A stretch of DNA of 64,000 bases, taken from an uncultured Bacillota bacterium (GTDB lineage: Bacteria; Bacillota; Clostridia; Peptostreptococcales; Anaerovoracaceae). Shown piece by piece: positions 33,086 through 41,649 of the stretch; the stretch's first letter is position 1; every line of letters starts with the position of its first letter. The DNA lies in contig CAKMKG010000010.1 of the NCBI GenBank assembly GCA_927441425.1, positions 1-64,000 of the forward strand, given 5' to 3'. The notes under the pieces were generated by a model, which saw only the letters and a list, made by a program, of their open reading frames with translations, was not told where the DNA came from and made no database searches. A program made the translations under genes and the position numbers.

Positions 33086-34423
33086 ATGAAGGCAGAAGAT
33101 GTCCTTTTAAAAATTGAAACCTGCGGTGTTGTCGGCTCCGGCGGAGCCGGTTTTCCAACCCACGTAAAGTATCAAACGAAAGCGGAGACCGTCATCGTCA
33201 ACATGGCGGAATGTGAGCCTTTGCTTCGTGTGGACCAGCAGCTGGCGGAGCGAAAGGCGGTAGAATTGATCAATGGCCTTGGCTATGCCATGGAGGCGGT
33301 ATTTGCCAGAGAAGGTATCATTGCCGTCAAGGAAAAGTATCACAAGGTCATCGACGAAATCCGCCCCCTGCTGAGAGACGGGATGAGGATCGAATCCCTG
33401 AAGGACGTTTATCCGGCGGGCGACGAATTTATGACCATCAAGATGACAACGGGTAAAACAGTGCCCCCGGGTTCTATTCCGATTTCCATCGGCACAGTGG
33501 TAAGCAACGTCCAGACCCTGATCAACGTTGCGGGCGCAATGGAAGATAAACCGGTGACACACAAAACGATCACGGTGACAGGGAACGTTAAGAATCCAAT
33601 AACGGTCACGGTACCGATCGGAGTGACTTACCGGCAGCTCCTGAAAAAGACGGGTAACGACATCAATGATGACGATGCTTATATCGACGGTGGACCCATC
33701 ATGGGAAAAATGCTACCGGGTCTCGACTTCAGCGTGACCAAGACCAGTGGCGGGCTGGTGGTTCTGGGATCGGAACATCCCTTGATTAAAATCAAGACCC
33801 AGCCGATGGATCAGATCATGAGAATCGCCAAAACCGTCTGCGAACAATGTCAGATGTGTACGGACCTATGCCCGAGAAATATCATCGGGCACCGGGATCT
33901 GAAGCCCCATATGACCATCCGTGGCGTGAACTACGGCAGGATGACGGAAAGTCAGGTCATTAAGGGTGCAATGCTATGCTCCGACTGCGGAATTTGCGAG
34001 ATGTACAGCTGCCCCGTCAATATCTCTCCGAGAAGGGTCAATCAGGCCCTCAAGCAGGAGCTCCAGAAACAAGGGGTAAAATATGACGGCATGCTGAGCA
34101 AGGAGGATCCCCTCTGGGAGGCCAGAATGGTTCCCTCCAAACAGATCGCGAAAAGGATCGGCCTGAAGAATTATTACGACCTGCAAGCACCTTTGCAGGA
34201 GTCAAATCTGGAATTCGACCGCGTGCAAATTCCGCTCAAGCAGCATGTAGGCGCGCCCTCCGAGCCCCTTGTGAAAGCCGGGGATAGGGTACGCACCGGA
34301 GATCTGATTGCAAAGATCCGGGAAGGCCAGTTGGGAGCCAACATCCATGCCAGCATCAGCGGAACGGTAACTGCAATAAGCGAAAGCGGAGTAGTCATTG
34401 AGAAAGGCGGTGTCAGAGAATGA
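33086..34423 (+). CDS. pduS: PduS-like RnfC-type flavin/iron-sulfur electron-transfer protein
   Basis: 445 residues. The N-terminal RnfC-like part (CGVVGSGGAGFPTHVKY, PAGDEFMTIKMTTGK) binds flavin and NADH; two 4Fe-4S motifs follow, CEQCQMCTDLCPR and CSDCGICEMYSCPVN, then a barrel-sandwich C-terminus (KAGDRVRTGDLIAKI). In the Pdu system PduS reduces cobalamin and binds PduT. No B12 enzyme is present here, so its task is more likely NADH oxidation and electron transfer through the shell. The next gene starts inside its stop codon (ATGA). Confidence 0.92.
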   Translation: MKAEDVLLKIETCGVVGSGGAGFPTHVKYQTKAETVIVNMAECEPLLRVDQQLAERKAVELINGLGYAMEAVFAREGIIAVKEKYHKVIDEIRPLLRDGMRIESLKDVYPAGDEFMTIKMTTGKTVPPGSIPISIGTVVSNVQTLINVAGAMEDKPVTHKTITVTGNVKNPITVTVPIGVTYRQLLKKTGNDINDDDAYIDGGPIMGKMLPGLDFSVTKTSGGLVVLGSEHPLIKIKTQPMDQIMRIAKTVCEQCQMCTDLCPRNIIGHRDLKPHMTIRGVNYGRMTESQVIKGAMLCSDCGICEMYSCPVNISPRRVNQALKQELQKQGVKYDGMLSKEDPLWEARMVPSKQIAKRIGLKNYYDLQAPLQESNLEFDRVQIPLKQHVGAPSEPLVKAGDRVRTGDLIAKIREGQLGANIHASISGTVTAISESGVVIEKGGVRE

Positions 34424-34971
34424 ACGTCACAGCTATCGGAATGTTGGAATTTAACAGCATCGCCCAGGGGATCGACAGCACCGACGCAATGTGCAAGACC
34501 GCAGACGTCACGCTTCTTGTGAGCAAAACCGTCTGCCCGGGAAAGTATATCAGCATCGTTGCGGGAGAAGTCGCCGCGGTCCAACAGTCTGTTCAGGCAG
34601 GAGAGGATAAAGCGCCCGAATGTACGATCGACAGTTTTGTGATTCCAAACATCCATAAAGCTTTGATCCCTGCCATTGCGGGTACGGTGAGCATTGAAAA
34701 TGTAAAGGCCCTTGGCCTCATCGAATGCTTCAGCGTTGCAACTCTGATGGAAGCAACCGACCAGGCGTTGAAAACCGCCGAAGTGGAACCACTCCGACTC
34801 CATATCGCCTTCGGTATCGGCGGCAAGGCCTATGTGGTGATGACCGGTGATGTGGCCGCGGTGAAGGCTGCGGTGGAGACAGGAAGCAATCTGGCAGCGG
34901 AAAGAGGTCAGCTGGTGCGCAGCGTTGTGATACCAAGGCCTCATCCGATGGTAGTTGAGAATTTAATATAA
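34420..34971 (+). CDS. pduT: BMC-T shell protein, PduT-like, with iron-sulfur Cys
   Basis: 183 residues, two fused BMC domains, VTAIGMLEFNSIAQGIDSTDAM and VKALGLIECFSVATLMEATDQAL, matching PduT along its length. SKTVCPGKY holds the Cys (residue 38) that, in PduT trimers, ligates one 4Fe-4S cluster in the central pore. With PduS encoded just upstream it could form a wire for electrons across the shell. Confidence 0.93.
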   Translation: MNVTAIGMLEFNSIAQGIDSTDAMCKTADVTLLVSKTVCPGKYISIVAGEVAAVQQSVQAGEDKAPECTIDSFVIPNIHKALIPAIAGTVSIENVKALGLIECFSVATLMEATDQALKTAEVEPLRLHIAFGIGGKAYVVMTGDVAAVKAAVETGSNLAAERGQLVRSVVIPRPHPMVVENLI

Positions 34972-34988
34972 AGAGGCGAAGAGAACTT

Positions 34989-35008
34989 CCACCTGTTTAG
35001 GTGGTTTG
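34989..35008 (+). other. Short hairpin before dhaK
   Basis: CCACC (34989-34993) pairs with GGTGG (35000-35004) with a 6-nt loop, followed by TTTG. It is too short for a confident terminator but could weaken read-through from pduT into the kinase genes. Confidence 0.35.
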
Positions 35009-35038
35009 TACAACTTAATTTCACAGGAGGTGGATATC

Positions 35039-36049
35039 ATGAAGAAAGTTATCAACAAACCGGAAAATTATGTAATTGAGATGCTGGAAGGGCTTTACAT
35101 CGCGCATCCCGATTTGATTACCTATACGGATAATGACCCGCATTGTCTGGTATCGGTTAACAAAAAGGAGGGAAAAGTTGGAATCGCAACCGGAGGAGGT
35201 TCCGGTCACCTGCCGCTCTTCCTGGGCTATGTCGGAAAGGGAATGCTTGATGGCTGTTCCGTCGGTGATGTATTTCAGTCCCCAAGTGCGGAGCAGATGC
35301 TGGCAGTTACAAAAGAAATTAATCACGGCGCAGGAGTGCTGTACATATACGGGAATTATAACGGCGATATTTTTAATTTTGATATGGCGGCGGAAATGGC
35401 CGACATGGAAGAAAACATCCGTGTGGAAAGCATCGTAGCAGGGGAAGATGTTGCATCTGCCGGTCCCAGTGCGCCTGGAGAAAGCAATAAACGACGCGGA
35501 GTCGCCGGAATCGTATTCGTCTTCAAATGTGCCGGAGCAGCGGCAGACGCCATGCTTGATCTGGACAGTGTGAAACGTGTTGCGCAAAAGGCAGCTGACA
35601 ACGTCAGAACCATGGGAGTTGCACTGACCCCGTGTACCGTGCCGAGGGTAGGAAAACCGGGATTTGAAATTGCTGAGGACGAGATGGAGATCGGAATGGG
35701 GATCCATGGAGAAACCGGAATTCGCAAGGGAAAATTGGAAACGGCAGATCAAATCGTGGAAGAAATGCTGGAGAAAGTAGTAAAGGACCTGCCCTATGAA
35801 AGAGGGGATAAGGTTGCGGTGCTGATCAACGGACTTGGTGCAACGACACTGGATGAGCAGTATATTGTGACAAGAAAAGTCGACGAATTTTTAAAGGGAA
35901 AAGGGATCGGCGTACACCGTTATTATGTGGGCGAATATGTGACCTCGCTGGAAATGGCCGGCTTCTCCATTTCTTTGTTAAAATTGGATGAAGAGCTTAC
36001 GCATTATCTGGATGCACCGGCACAGACGCCGTTTTTTGTGCAATTGTAA
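35039..36049 (+). CDS. dhaK: Dihydroxyacetone kinase DhaK-like subunit
   Basis: 336 residues from ATG 35039, set by ACAGGAGGTGG. It has the DhaK features TGGGSGHLPLFLGYVGKGMLDG, GNYNGDIFNFDMA and GIHGETG, where the His binds the ketose as a hemiaminal. DhaK holds the substrate while DhaL supplies ATP or ADP. No DhaM PTS subunit is in the window, so the phosphate source is uncertain. Being the tail of the BMC locus, it may phosphorylate dihydroxyacetone or another short ketose linked to the pathway. Confidence 0.88.
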   Translation: MKKVINKPENYVIEMLEGLYIAHPDLITYTDNDPHCLVSVNKKEGKVGIATGGGSGHLPLFLGYVGKGMLDGCSVGDVFQSPSAEQMLAVTKEINHGAGVLYIYGNYNGDIFNFDMAAEMADMEENIRVESIVAGEDVASAGPSAPGESNKRRGVAGIVFVFKCAGAAADAMLDLDSVKRVAQKAADNVRTMGVALTPCTVPRVGKPGFEIAEDEMEIGMGIHGETGIRKGKLETADQIVEEMLEKVVKDLPYERGDKVAVLINGLGATTLDEQYIVTRKVDEFLKGKGIGVHRYYVGEYVTSLEMAGFSISLLKLDEELTHYLDAPAQTPFFVQL

Positions 36050-36064
36050 TAGCAGGGGGGACAT

Positions 36065-36685
36065 ATGGATCGATTATTCTTTGTCAGGTATTTGGATGAA
36101 CTGCAAAAAATAATGTCAGAGAATCGGGAGTACCTGATCGATCTGGACTTTGTGGTGGGTGACGGTGACCTGGGACTGACCATGAGTGACGGATTTCTGG
36201 CGGCGTATCAGGCGGGAAAAGACTACCCGGAAACAGACATTGGGAAAATGCTCTACTCGGCAGGAAAGGCAATGTCCTCGGCCGTGCCTTCTACCATGGG
36301 AACCTTGATGGCTTCTGGCTTGATGGAGGCAGGAAAAGTGCTGAAAGGAAAAACGGAAATCGAAAACGAGGATATTGCAACCTTTTTTATGGCATATGAA
36401 GAGGGCGTCATGAACAGGGGAAAAGCAAAGGTCGGCGAGAAAACCTTTTTAGACGGACTGGATCCGGCAGTGGAAGCCATGAAGGCTTCCTTTGCGGAGG
36501 GGGATGAACTAAGTGTCGTTGCACAAAAGGCGGTTCGTGCTGCGAGAGAAGGCTTTGAAAAAACCACGACCATGATTGCCGTTCACGGCCGTGCTGCGAC
36601 ACGCGGAGAGGCTTCAAGAAGTCTGAAGGATCCGGGCGCTGCTGTTGCCCTTCTCATGATGATAGCATTGCAAAAGACAGTATAG
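36065..36685 (+). CDS. dhaL: Dihydroxyacetone kinase DhaL-like nucleotide-binding subunit
   Basis: 206 residues, the usual DhaL length. The Mg-nucleotide site reads LDFVVGDGDLGLTMSDG: the aspartates are kept, but the His that normally follows (GDGDHG) is Leu. Other motifs are SSAVPSTMGTLMASGLMEAGK and GRAATRGEASRSLKDPGA. It pairs with the DhaK gene 15 bp upstream. RBS AGCAGGGGGG. Confidence 0.88.
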   Translation: MDRLFFVRYLDELQKIMSENREYLIDLDFVVGDGDLGLTMSDGFLAAYQAGKDYPETDIGKMLYSAGKAMSSAVPSTMGTLMASGLMEAGKVLKGKTEIENEDIATFFMAYEEGVMNRGKAKVGEKTFLDGLDPAVEAMKASFAEGDELSVVAQKAVRAAREGFEKTTTMIAVHGRAATRGEASRSLKDPGAAVALLMMIALQKTV

Positions 36686-36773
36686 ATTATTAACCGCAGA
36701 TCGGCTGCACAAAAATGTTCAGCCACCGAAGAGAATCAGGGGGTCACCTAGCGGAATAGGCAAAGGAGTAGGG

Positions 36774-36805
36774 AGTAGAGTTATTGATTTTAACTCTACT
36801 TCTTT
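36774..36805 (+). terminator. Terminator at the end of the BMC/dha locus
   Basis: Ten-bp perfect stem AGTAGAGTTA / TAACTCTACT (36774-36783, 36791-36800), 7-nt loop, then TCTTTG. The T-tract is short. Confidence 0.65.
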
Positions 36806-36868
36806 GTATTTCTGCTATGCTAATCATAATGGTTACAGCATACTTATGCAGTGTAGCTACTACAGGAG

Positions 36869-38224
36869 GTGATTGCGATACAGCTTACCATATACCGGGG
36901 GAACAGGGAGGTCGGCGGGACGATGATTGAACTGAAGAGCCGAAAATCACGGATTCTTCTGGATGCGGGATACCCGCTGTTCTTTAACGGGGAGGTCATC
37001 GACGACGAGGTTAGAAAAAAGCCCTATCAGGAGCTGCTAGACCTAGGCATCATTCCGAGGGTCAAGGGATTGTACCGCTGGGAGAAACCAGAGTTTGATG
37101 CAGTGCTGATTTCCCACGCCCACAGTGACCACTTCGGCCTGCTGAAGTATATTCATCCCGACATTCCGATCTATCTTTCTGAAATTACGGATATGTTAAT
37201 TGAAATGAACCTGAGTTTTCCCATATCGGGCTATTCTCGCAGAGATCGAAGAAGGATAAAAATGTATGAACCCTTTACCATCGGAGACTTCTTGGTCAAG
37301 GCTCACCTGATGGATCATTCTGCTTTTCAGGCAGCAGCCTTTGAACTCAAATGCGAGGGTAAGACCATTCTATACACCGGGGATTTCCGAGGACATGGCA
37401 GGAGAAGGGAATATTTGGAGCGTTTTCTTAATGAGGCAGAAAAGAAGCCGGATCTATTATTGATTGAAGGAACGACGCTGGGACGTATAGACGAAATGGA
37501 ATGTACGGAGGAGGAGCTGGAAGCGGAATTCAAACAAGTCATGATGAATCAGAAAAAAATGAAAAAGAACGGTATCGTTTTGTGCCAGCCCACCAGCCAG
37601 AATATCGACCGCGTAATCAGTTTTTATCAAGCTGCCAAAGCTTGCGAAAAATTCTTTGTCATGGATATTTATATGGCCAACCTTATATTCAAATTGGAAA
37701 AACTGCGAAAGAGCAATTTGATATCCTGTTCCCATGGGGATGACTCCAACCTGCCCGTACCATCTCTCTGGAGACCGGATATCCGGGTTTTCTATCCCAT
37801 GCTCCTGACAAAGAAGATGGAACAACTTCTCGGTAAGGAATATTCCAAACGGTTCCGTGCCTATGGCATCTCAGCAAAAGCTATTGGCAGAAAGCAAAAG
37901 GAGATCGTGATGCTGGTGAGACCGTCAACCCTTGCGGATTTAAAACTGATGAAGCTGAAGGATGGCACTTTGATCTACTCTCAGTGGCAGGCGTATCGGG
38001 AGAAGCCATATCAGATCCGATTAGAGAAGTATCTAGCCACCCGTGGATTTTCCACCTGTCATCTCCATACCAGTGGCCATGCCTTTGAAGAGGAGATCAA
38101 AAAAGTAATAAAGGGACTTTCTCCAAAGGAAATCGTCCCCATTCATACGTTCTGCCCCGAGGCGTTTTTTCAATTTCATCCAAAGGTCACATTACGGAAG
38201 GATGGCATTCCTTTTGACCTATAG
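36869..38224 (+). CDS. MBL/beta-CASP family RNase J-like metallohydrolase
   Basis: About 450 residues. MBL motif LISHAHSDHFG, DHSAFQAAAFEL, LYTGDFRGHGRR, then the beta-CASP part with CQPTSQNIDR and the final HTSGHA and IHTFCPE. Such proteins are mostly RNases or RNA-processing hydrolases. The start is odd: AGGAGGTG (36864-36871) would cover the GTG at 36869, and the first well-spaced codon is ATA 36878; ATG 36921 is too far into the fold. It converges with cvpA, the two frames overlapping by 6 bp with no terminator between. Confidence 0.85.
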   Translation: MIAIQLTIYRGNREVGGTMIELKSRKSRILLDAGYPLFFNGEVIDDEVRKKPYQELLDLGIIPRVKGLYRWEKPEFDAVLISHAHSDHFGLLKYIHPDIPIYLSEITDMLIEMNLSFPISGYSRRDRRRIKMYEPFTIGDFLVKAHLMDHSAFQAAAFELKCEGKTILYTGDFRGHGRRREYLERFLNEAEKKPDLLLIEGTTLGRIDEMECTEEELEAEFKQVMMNQKKMKKNGIVLCQPTSQNIDRVISFYQAAKACEKFFVMDIYMANLIFKLEKLRKSNLISCSHGDDSNLPVPSLWRPDIRVFYPMLLTKKMEQLLGKEYSKRFRAYGISAKAIGRKQKEIVMLVRPSTLADLKLMKLKDGTLIYSQWQAYREKPYQIRLEKYLATRGFSTCHLHTSGHAFEEEIKKVIKGLSPKEIVPIHTFCPEAFFQFHPKVTLRKDGIPFDL

Positions 38225-38863
38225 AAAGCCTTTTATGATCTTTAAGATCAGGTTATTTTCATATAAATAGCTGCCCAGCACAGAGCCGTCCAGCTGCCCG
38301 ATGAGGAAGTCACTTCCCGACAGGCTGGTCACTGGCACCATCAAGGCCAGCAGTATGTAAACCAGAATAACGCCCTTCAACGCCCCTGAGAGCAATCCCA
38401 GCATCCCGTCTACGCCGCCAATAAAGCCTCTGTTTTTTTCTTTTGAAAATAGGATTGTTATGACCATCAGAATCAGCTTTATGGCCATGGCCACAATGAG
38501 AAATCCGATGATGTTAAAAAGCAAATTGCTCAGGGTATCGGACATGGAAACGGCGATTGCATTGGCCGCCGAGTCAATTGTCTTGTCAAGCAAGTCCCGG
38601 ATCACTTCCGGGATGCCGGTCATGGCCGAGTCGGCAGCATTTCCCGTATTTTTTGCGATCCGTTCCGCAATCTTTTCATGGACCGCATCATAAAATCCGG
38701 TTTCCTTCTTTAAAAATTGAATGACATGGGGGTACCAGACAAACCCCAGAACGACGGCAAGAATCCATCCCACCGTATGGATAAAGGTATGGACAAATCC
38801 GCGGCGAAAGCCATAAATAATAGTAAAAATAACGATAATTACAATGATTCCATCAACCCACAT
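38219..38863 (-). CDS. cvpA: CvpA-family membrane protein
   Basis: 214 residues with four hydrophobic segments, near 5-25, 30-48, 105-130 and 150-175. It begins WVDGIIVIIVIFTIIYGFRRGFVHTF, the usual CvpA opening, and has VDGMLGLLSGALKGVILVYILLAL later. CvpA proteins are small inner-membrane proteins with roles in colicin V production or envelope homeostasis. Transcribed opposite to its right neighbour. Confidence 0.85.
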   Translation of the reverse strand: MWVDGIIVIIVIFTIIYGFRRGFVHTFIHTVGWILAVVLGFVWYPHVIQFLKKETGFYDAVHEKIAERIAKNTGNAADSAMTGIPEVIRDLLDKTIDSAANAIAVSMSDTLSNLLFNIIGFLIVAMAIKLILMVITILFSKEKNRGFIGGVDGMLGLLSGALKGVILVYILLALMVPVTSLSGSDFLIGQLDGSVLGSYLYENNLILKIIKGFL

Positions 38864-38992
38864 GTGGCACCCCCTCTAATCTCCCTGCATATTAGCACAC
38901 CCAACTGCATATATGTATATTACCAATTTATGAGAGCAATTTCAAGGATTGTGAAAAAACGACATGGGAAATCTAGGAGGAGAAGAAAACGA

Positions 38993-40027
38993 ATGAACTA
39001 CGTTAAATATAATCGCGCATTTGTGATGATGGAAGAACAGAGCAGTCAGTTCGCATCAAGGGAAGCTGCCCCGATTAAGGGGTATCTAAAGGTGGAGACG
39101 GGAAATAATAAGGGCGCACTTCGCTGTGTTGTTCAGAATCTCAGATATTTTGAAAAGAACGATTACATATACAAGCTCATTTTGTTCGGGAAAAGGGGAG
39201 AAAGAACCATCCATACCATCATTGGAAATCTGGTGATTAACAAGCAGGGAAACGGCGAGAGCTATTTTCGGTTCCTGCCGCTGGACGTTGACGGAAAAGG
39301 GAATTCCTATCACAACTATACAACGGCCATCATTGCCGCCGCTTCCACCCAAGACGATCGGGAGCCGCTCCATCCTGTGCTAAAGGGGGTTACCTTCAGT
39401 GAGGGGGAGCCCTTTCAATCCGAACTTTTTCAAGTAGACGAAGAAATGGAAAAGGGACAGAGTTCGGAGATTGATGATATCCTCAGCAAAATCGACAAGA
39501 TTGTCGATGAAGTTGAGGAGGCAATGCAATATGATGAAGAGGCCGCTGCTGCACCGAAGGAAAAGTCGGAAGGTATGGTGACAAAAAAAACCTATAATGA
39601 CTTTTATAATGAATACCTGCTCAATGCCTGTGCCCATACCTGCAGGATCGCAGAATTTTATGAAGACGTTACTCCATTTGAAAAAGACAAGACCGAAGCT
39701 CGATGGAAGAAGATTGTAAATATTACCAACCTGCCGCTGGTATCTCCGGGTGCTCATTATTTTGCTACCCAGTATCGCCACTATATTTTCGGGGCAAAGC
39801 CGGATGAAAACGGTATGGCGACAAAATTTTTCTTCGGAATTCCAGGAAGATTTTTAGATGATGAGCAGCCTGACGGAGGGAAATCGGGGTTTACCTATTG
39901 GCAGCCCATCCGCGGCGTGGACCCTGTTTTTGAGGGCTACCGTAAAGGGGAGAGGGTAAACAGAAACGCTTACGGATATTGGATCGTGGCGGTAGACGGC
40001 AAGACGGGGAATATCGAAGAAGTCTAA
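38993..40027 (+). CDS. Conserved clostridial protein of unknown function
   Basis: 344 residues from ATG 38993 (AGGAGGAG upstream). N-terminal half (VKYNRAFVMMEEQSSQFASREAAPIKGYLKVE, ALRCVVQNLRYF) is beta-rich; an acidic linker at about 155-190 (DEVEEAMQYDEEAAAA) leads to a C-terminal half with PGRFLDDEQPDGGKSGFTYWQPI. No signal peptide, TM helix or catalytic motif that I recognise. It looks like a core gene of Clostridia rather than an accessory one. Confidence 0.75.
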   Translation: MNYVKYNRAFVMMEEQSSQFASREAAPIKGYLKVETGNNKGALRCVVQNLRYFEKNDYIYKLILFGKRGERTIHTIIGNLVINKQGNGESYFRFLPLDVDGKGNSYHNYTTAIIAAASTQDDREPLHPVLKGVTFSEGEPFQSELFQVDEEMEKGQSSEIDDILSKIDKIVDEVEEAMQYDEEAAAAPKEKSEGMVTKKTYNDFYNEYLLNACAHTCRIAEFYEDVTPFEKDKTEARWKKIVNITNLPLVSPGAHYFATQYRHYIFGAKPDENGMATKFFFGIPGRFLDDEQPDGGKSGFTYWQPIRGVDPVFEGYRKGERVNRNAYGYWIVAVDGKTGNIEEV

Positions 40028-40055
40028 CAGAATTAGAAATACTTCCAACTGTTCT

Positions 40056-40092
40056 AAGAAAAGATCCATTCCTTCCGGATGGGTCTTTTCTT
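40056..40092 (+). terminator. Terminator after the conserved clostridial gene
   Basis: Stem AAGAAAAGATCCAT / ATGGGTCTTTTCTT (14 bp with one G-U pair), 9-nt loop, with a T-rich 3' arm. Confidence 0.85.
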
Positions 40093-40194
40093 CGCCTCCG
40101 ACACCTTTCGATTTTTCATTGAAAAGCCGGCGGAAGTGTGGTAATATTGTAAGGCATATGAAACAACCAAGGAAAGGGGCATGAGAAGCGCAGG

Positions 40195-40668
40195 ATGAGT
40201 CAGGAAGACTTTATGCTTGAAGCATTAAGGGAAGCTGAAAAAGCCCTTTCCATTGATGAAGTCCCCATCGGTGCCGTAATTGTAAAAGACGGCATGATTA
40301 TCGGACGGGGACATAATATGACTGAAACAACAAAGGATCCGACAGCCCATGCGGAAATGCTTGCGATCCGTGAAGCCGCACAGAAATTAGGCGGTTGGAG
40401 ACTGTTGGGCTGTCAGATGTACGTAACGACGGAACCTTGTTCCATGTGCGCAGGTGCGCTGGTACTGGCAAGAATTCAAACAATCTTTATCGGTACCCTT
40501 GACCCGAAAGCGGGAGCATGCGGTTCTTTGATGAACATTTTGCAGGATGAAAGATTAAATCATAATGTACAGATAGAAACTGGAATCATGCAGCAGCAAT
40601 GCGAGAAAATAATGAAATCATTTTTTCAGAAACTAAGAAAAAAGAAATCGGAGGAAAATACAAGATGA
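40195..40668 (+). CDS. tadA: tRNA-specific adenosine deaminase
   Basis: 157 residues. Zinc-deaminase motifs HAEMLAIREA (catalytic Glu) and TTEPCSMCAGAL, with the TadA-typical end GSLMNILQDERLNHNV. TadA converts the wobble adenosine of tRNA-Arg(ACG) to inosine and is essential in most bacteria. Its stop overlaps the ATG of the next gene in an ATGA junction, so the two are coupled. Confidence 0.96.
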   Translation: MSQEDFMLEALREAEKALSIDEVPIGAVIVKDGMIIGRGHNMTETTKDPTAHAEMLAIREAAQKLGGWRLLGCQMYVTTEPCSMCAGALVLARIQTIFIGTLDPKAGACGSLMNILQDERLNHNVQIETGIMQQQCEKIMKSFFQKLRKKKSEENTR

Positions 40669-41552
40669 AAAGAACGGGCATAATATTAGGCCTTTCCATT
40701 GTTATGATTTTGATGTCCTTTTCCTTTTGCTTTGCAACAGGATTGGAATTGTTAGATAGCTACCCACAAGACGGCAGCAGTAATGCCAGTCCGGAAAACT
40801 TCCTGGTAAAGCTTTATTTCAACGAAGATGTATCATCACAGGAGATGCAGGCAGATAACGAGGGTGAGTTCAAATTTACAGATGCAAAAGGAAAAGCATT
40901 GCCGATAAAAATTCTTTACGACGCGAAGAAACCAAAGGAGATCTGGGTGCTGGTTGAAAAAACGCTGGAATCCGACTCCGAATATAAGCTCCACATTTCA
41001 GGTGATCTGGAGATGGCCAACGGCGATTATCTCGGTCAGGATAAAACCATCAACATTAAAACAAGAAATGTAGCCACGGATAATAACGTCAATATGGGAC
41101 TGATGGGTGTCATGATGGTTGGCATGATCGTCTTTACTTCTCTTTCTGCAAAGCGTCAGCTGAAAAAGCAGGAAGAAGAGGAGGCTGCAAACTCCGAAGC
41201 AAAGGTCAATCCATACAAGGTTGCAAAAGAAACAGGGAAGTCCGTGAAGGACGTTGTGGAGAAAACAGAAAAGGAAAAGGAAAAAGCAAGAGCCCAAGCG
41301 CAGAAGAAAAATAAGGGCAAGGCCCAGAGCCAAAGTGAATCGGCTGTTGAGAGCGAAACGGAACAGGGAAAAGATACCCAGAGAGTTACCGGGCCGCGAC
41401 CGATCTCCGCAACGGGAAGCAGCTTTATAACCGGCAGAAAAGAAAAAGCCGAAAAGGAAAGGGAACTGGCTGCGGCGAAAGCGGCTGCCGGAACCACCAG
41501 ACCAAAGTCTGCAACAGGCAAGAGCAAGAATAAAAAAACAACGAAAAAATAG
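40665..41552 (+). CDS. Secreted/membrane protein with an Ig-like domain and charged tail
   Basis: 295 residues from ATG 40665, with GGAGG 9 bp upstream. A signal sequence (IILGLSIVMILMSFSFCFA) precedes a CopC/Big_5-like beta domain (LELLDSYPQDGSSNASPENFLVKLYFNEDV). A TM helix follows at about 148-165 (MGLMGVMMVGMIVFTSLS). The C-terminal 130 residues are Lys/Glu/Ala-rich, strongly charged and probably disordered in the cytosol. Function unknown. Confidence 0.75.
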   Translation: MKRTGIILGLSIVMILMSFSFCFATGLELLDSYPQDGSSNASPENFLVKLYFNEDVSSQEMQADNEGEFKFTDAKGKALPIKILYDAKKPKEIWVLVEKTLESDSEYKLHISGDLEMANGDYLGQDKTINIKTRNVATDNNVNMGLMGVMMVGMIVFTSLSAKRQLKKQEEEEAANSEAKVNPYKVAKETGKSVKDVVEKTEKEKEKARAQAQKKNKGKAQSQSESAVESETEQGKDTQRVTGPRPISATGSSFITGRKEKAEKERELAAAKAAAGTTRPKSATGKSKNKKTTKK

Positions 41553-41564
41553 AAAGCATTCAAT

Positions 41565-41599
41565 AGCGGGCGGATCAAACAACACGCCCGCTTTTTTTA
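41565..41599 (+). terminator. Terminator after the tadA operon
   Basis: AGCGGGCG / CGCCCGCT stem (41565-41572, 41585-41592) with a 12-nt loop, running into seven T residues. Confidence 0.9.
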
Positions 41600-41649
41600 T
41601 CCAATAGAAAATATTGTTTTCCTGTCGAATAAAAAAGGGAGGGAAGAGG

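Noticed and set aside
33086..34423. B12-dependent diol/glycerol dehydratase compartment
   Set aside because: PduS alone suggests it, but no dehydratase, reactivase or cobalamin genes are present; the aldolase is the signature enzyme.
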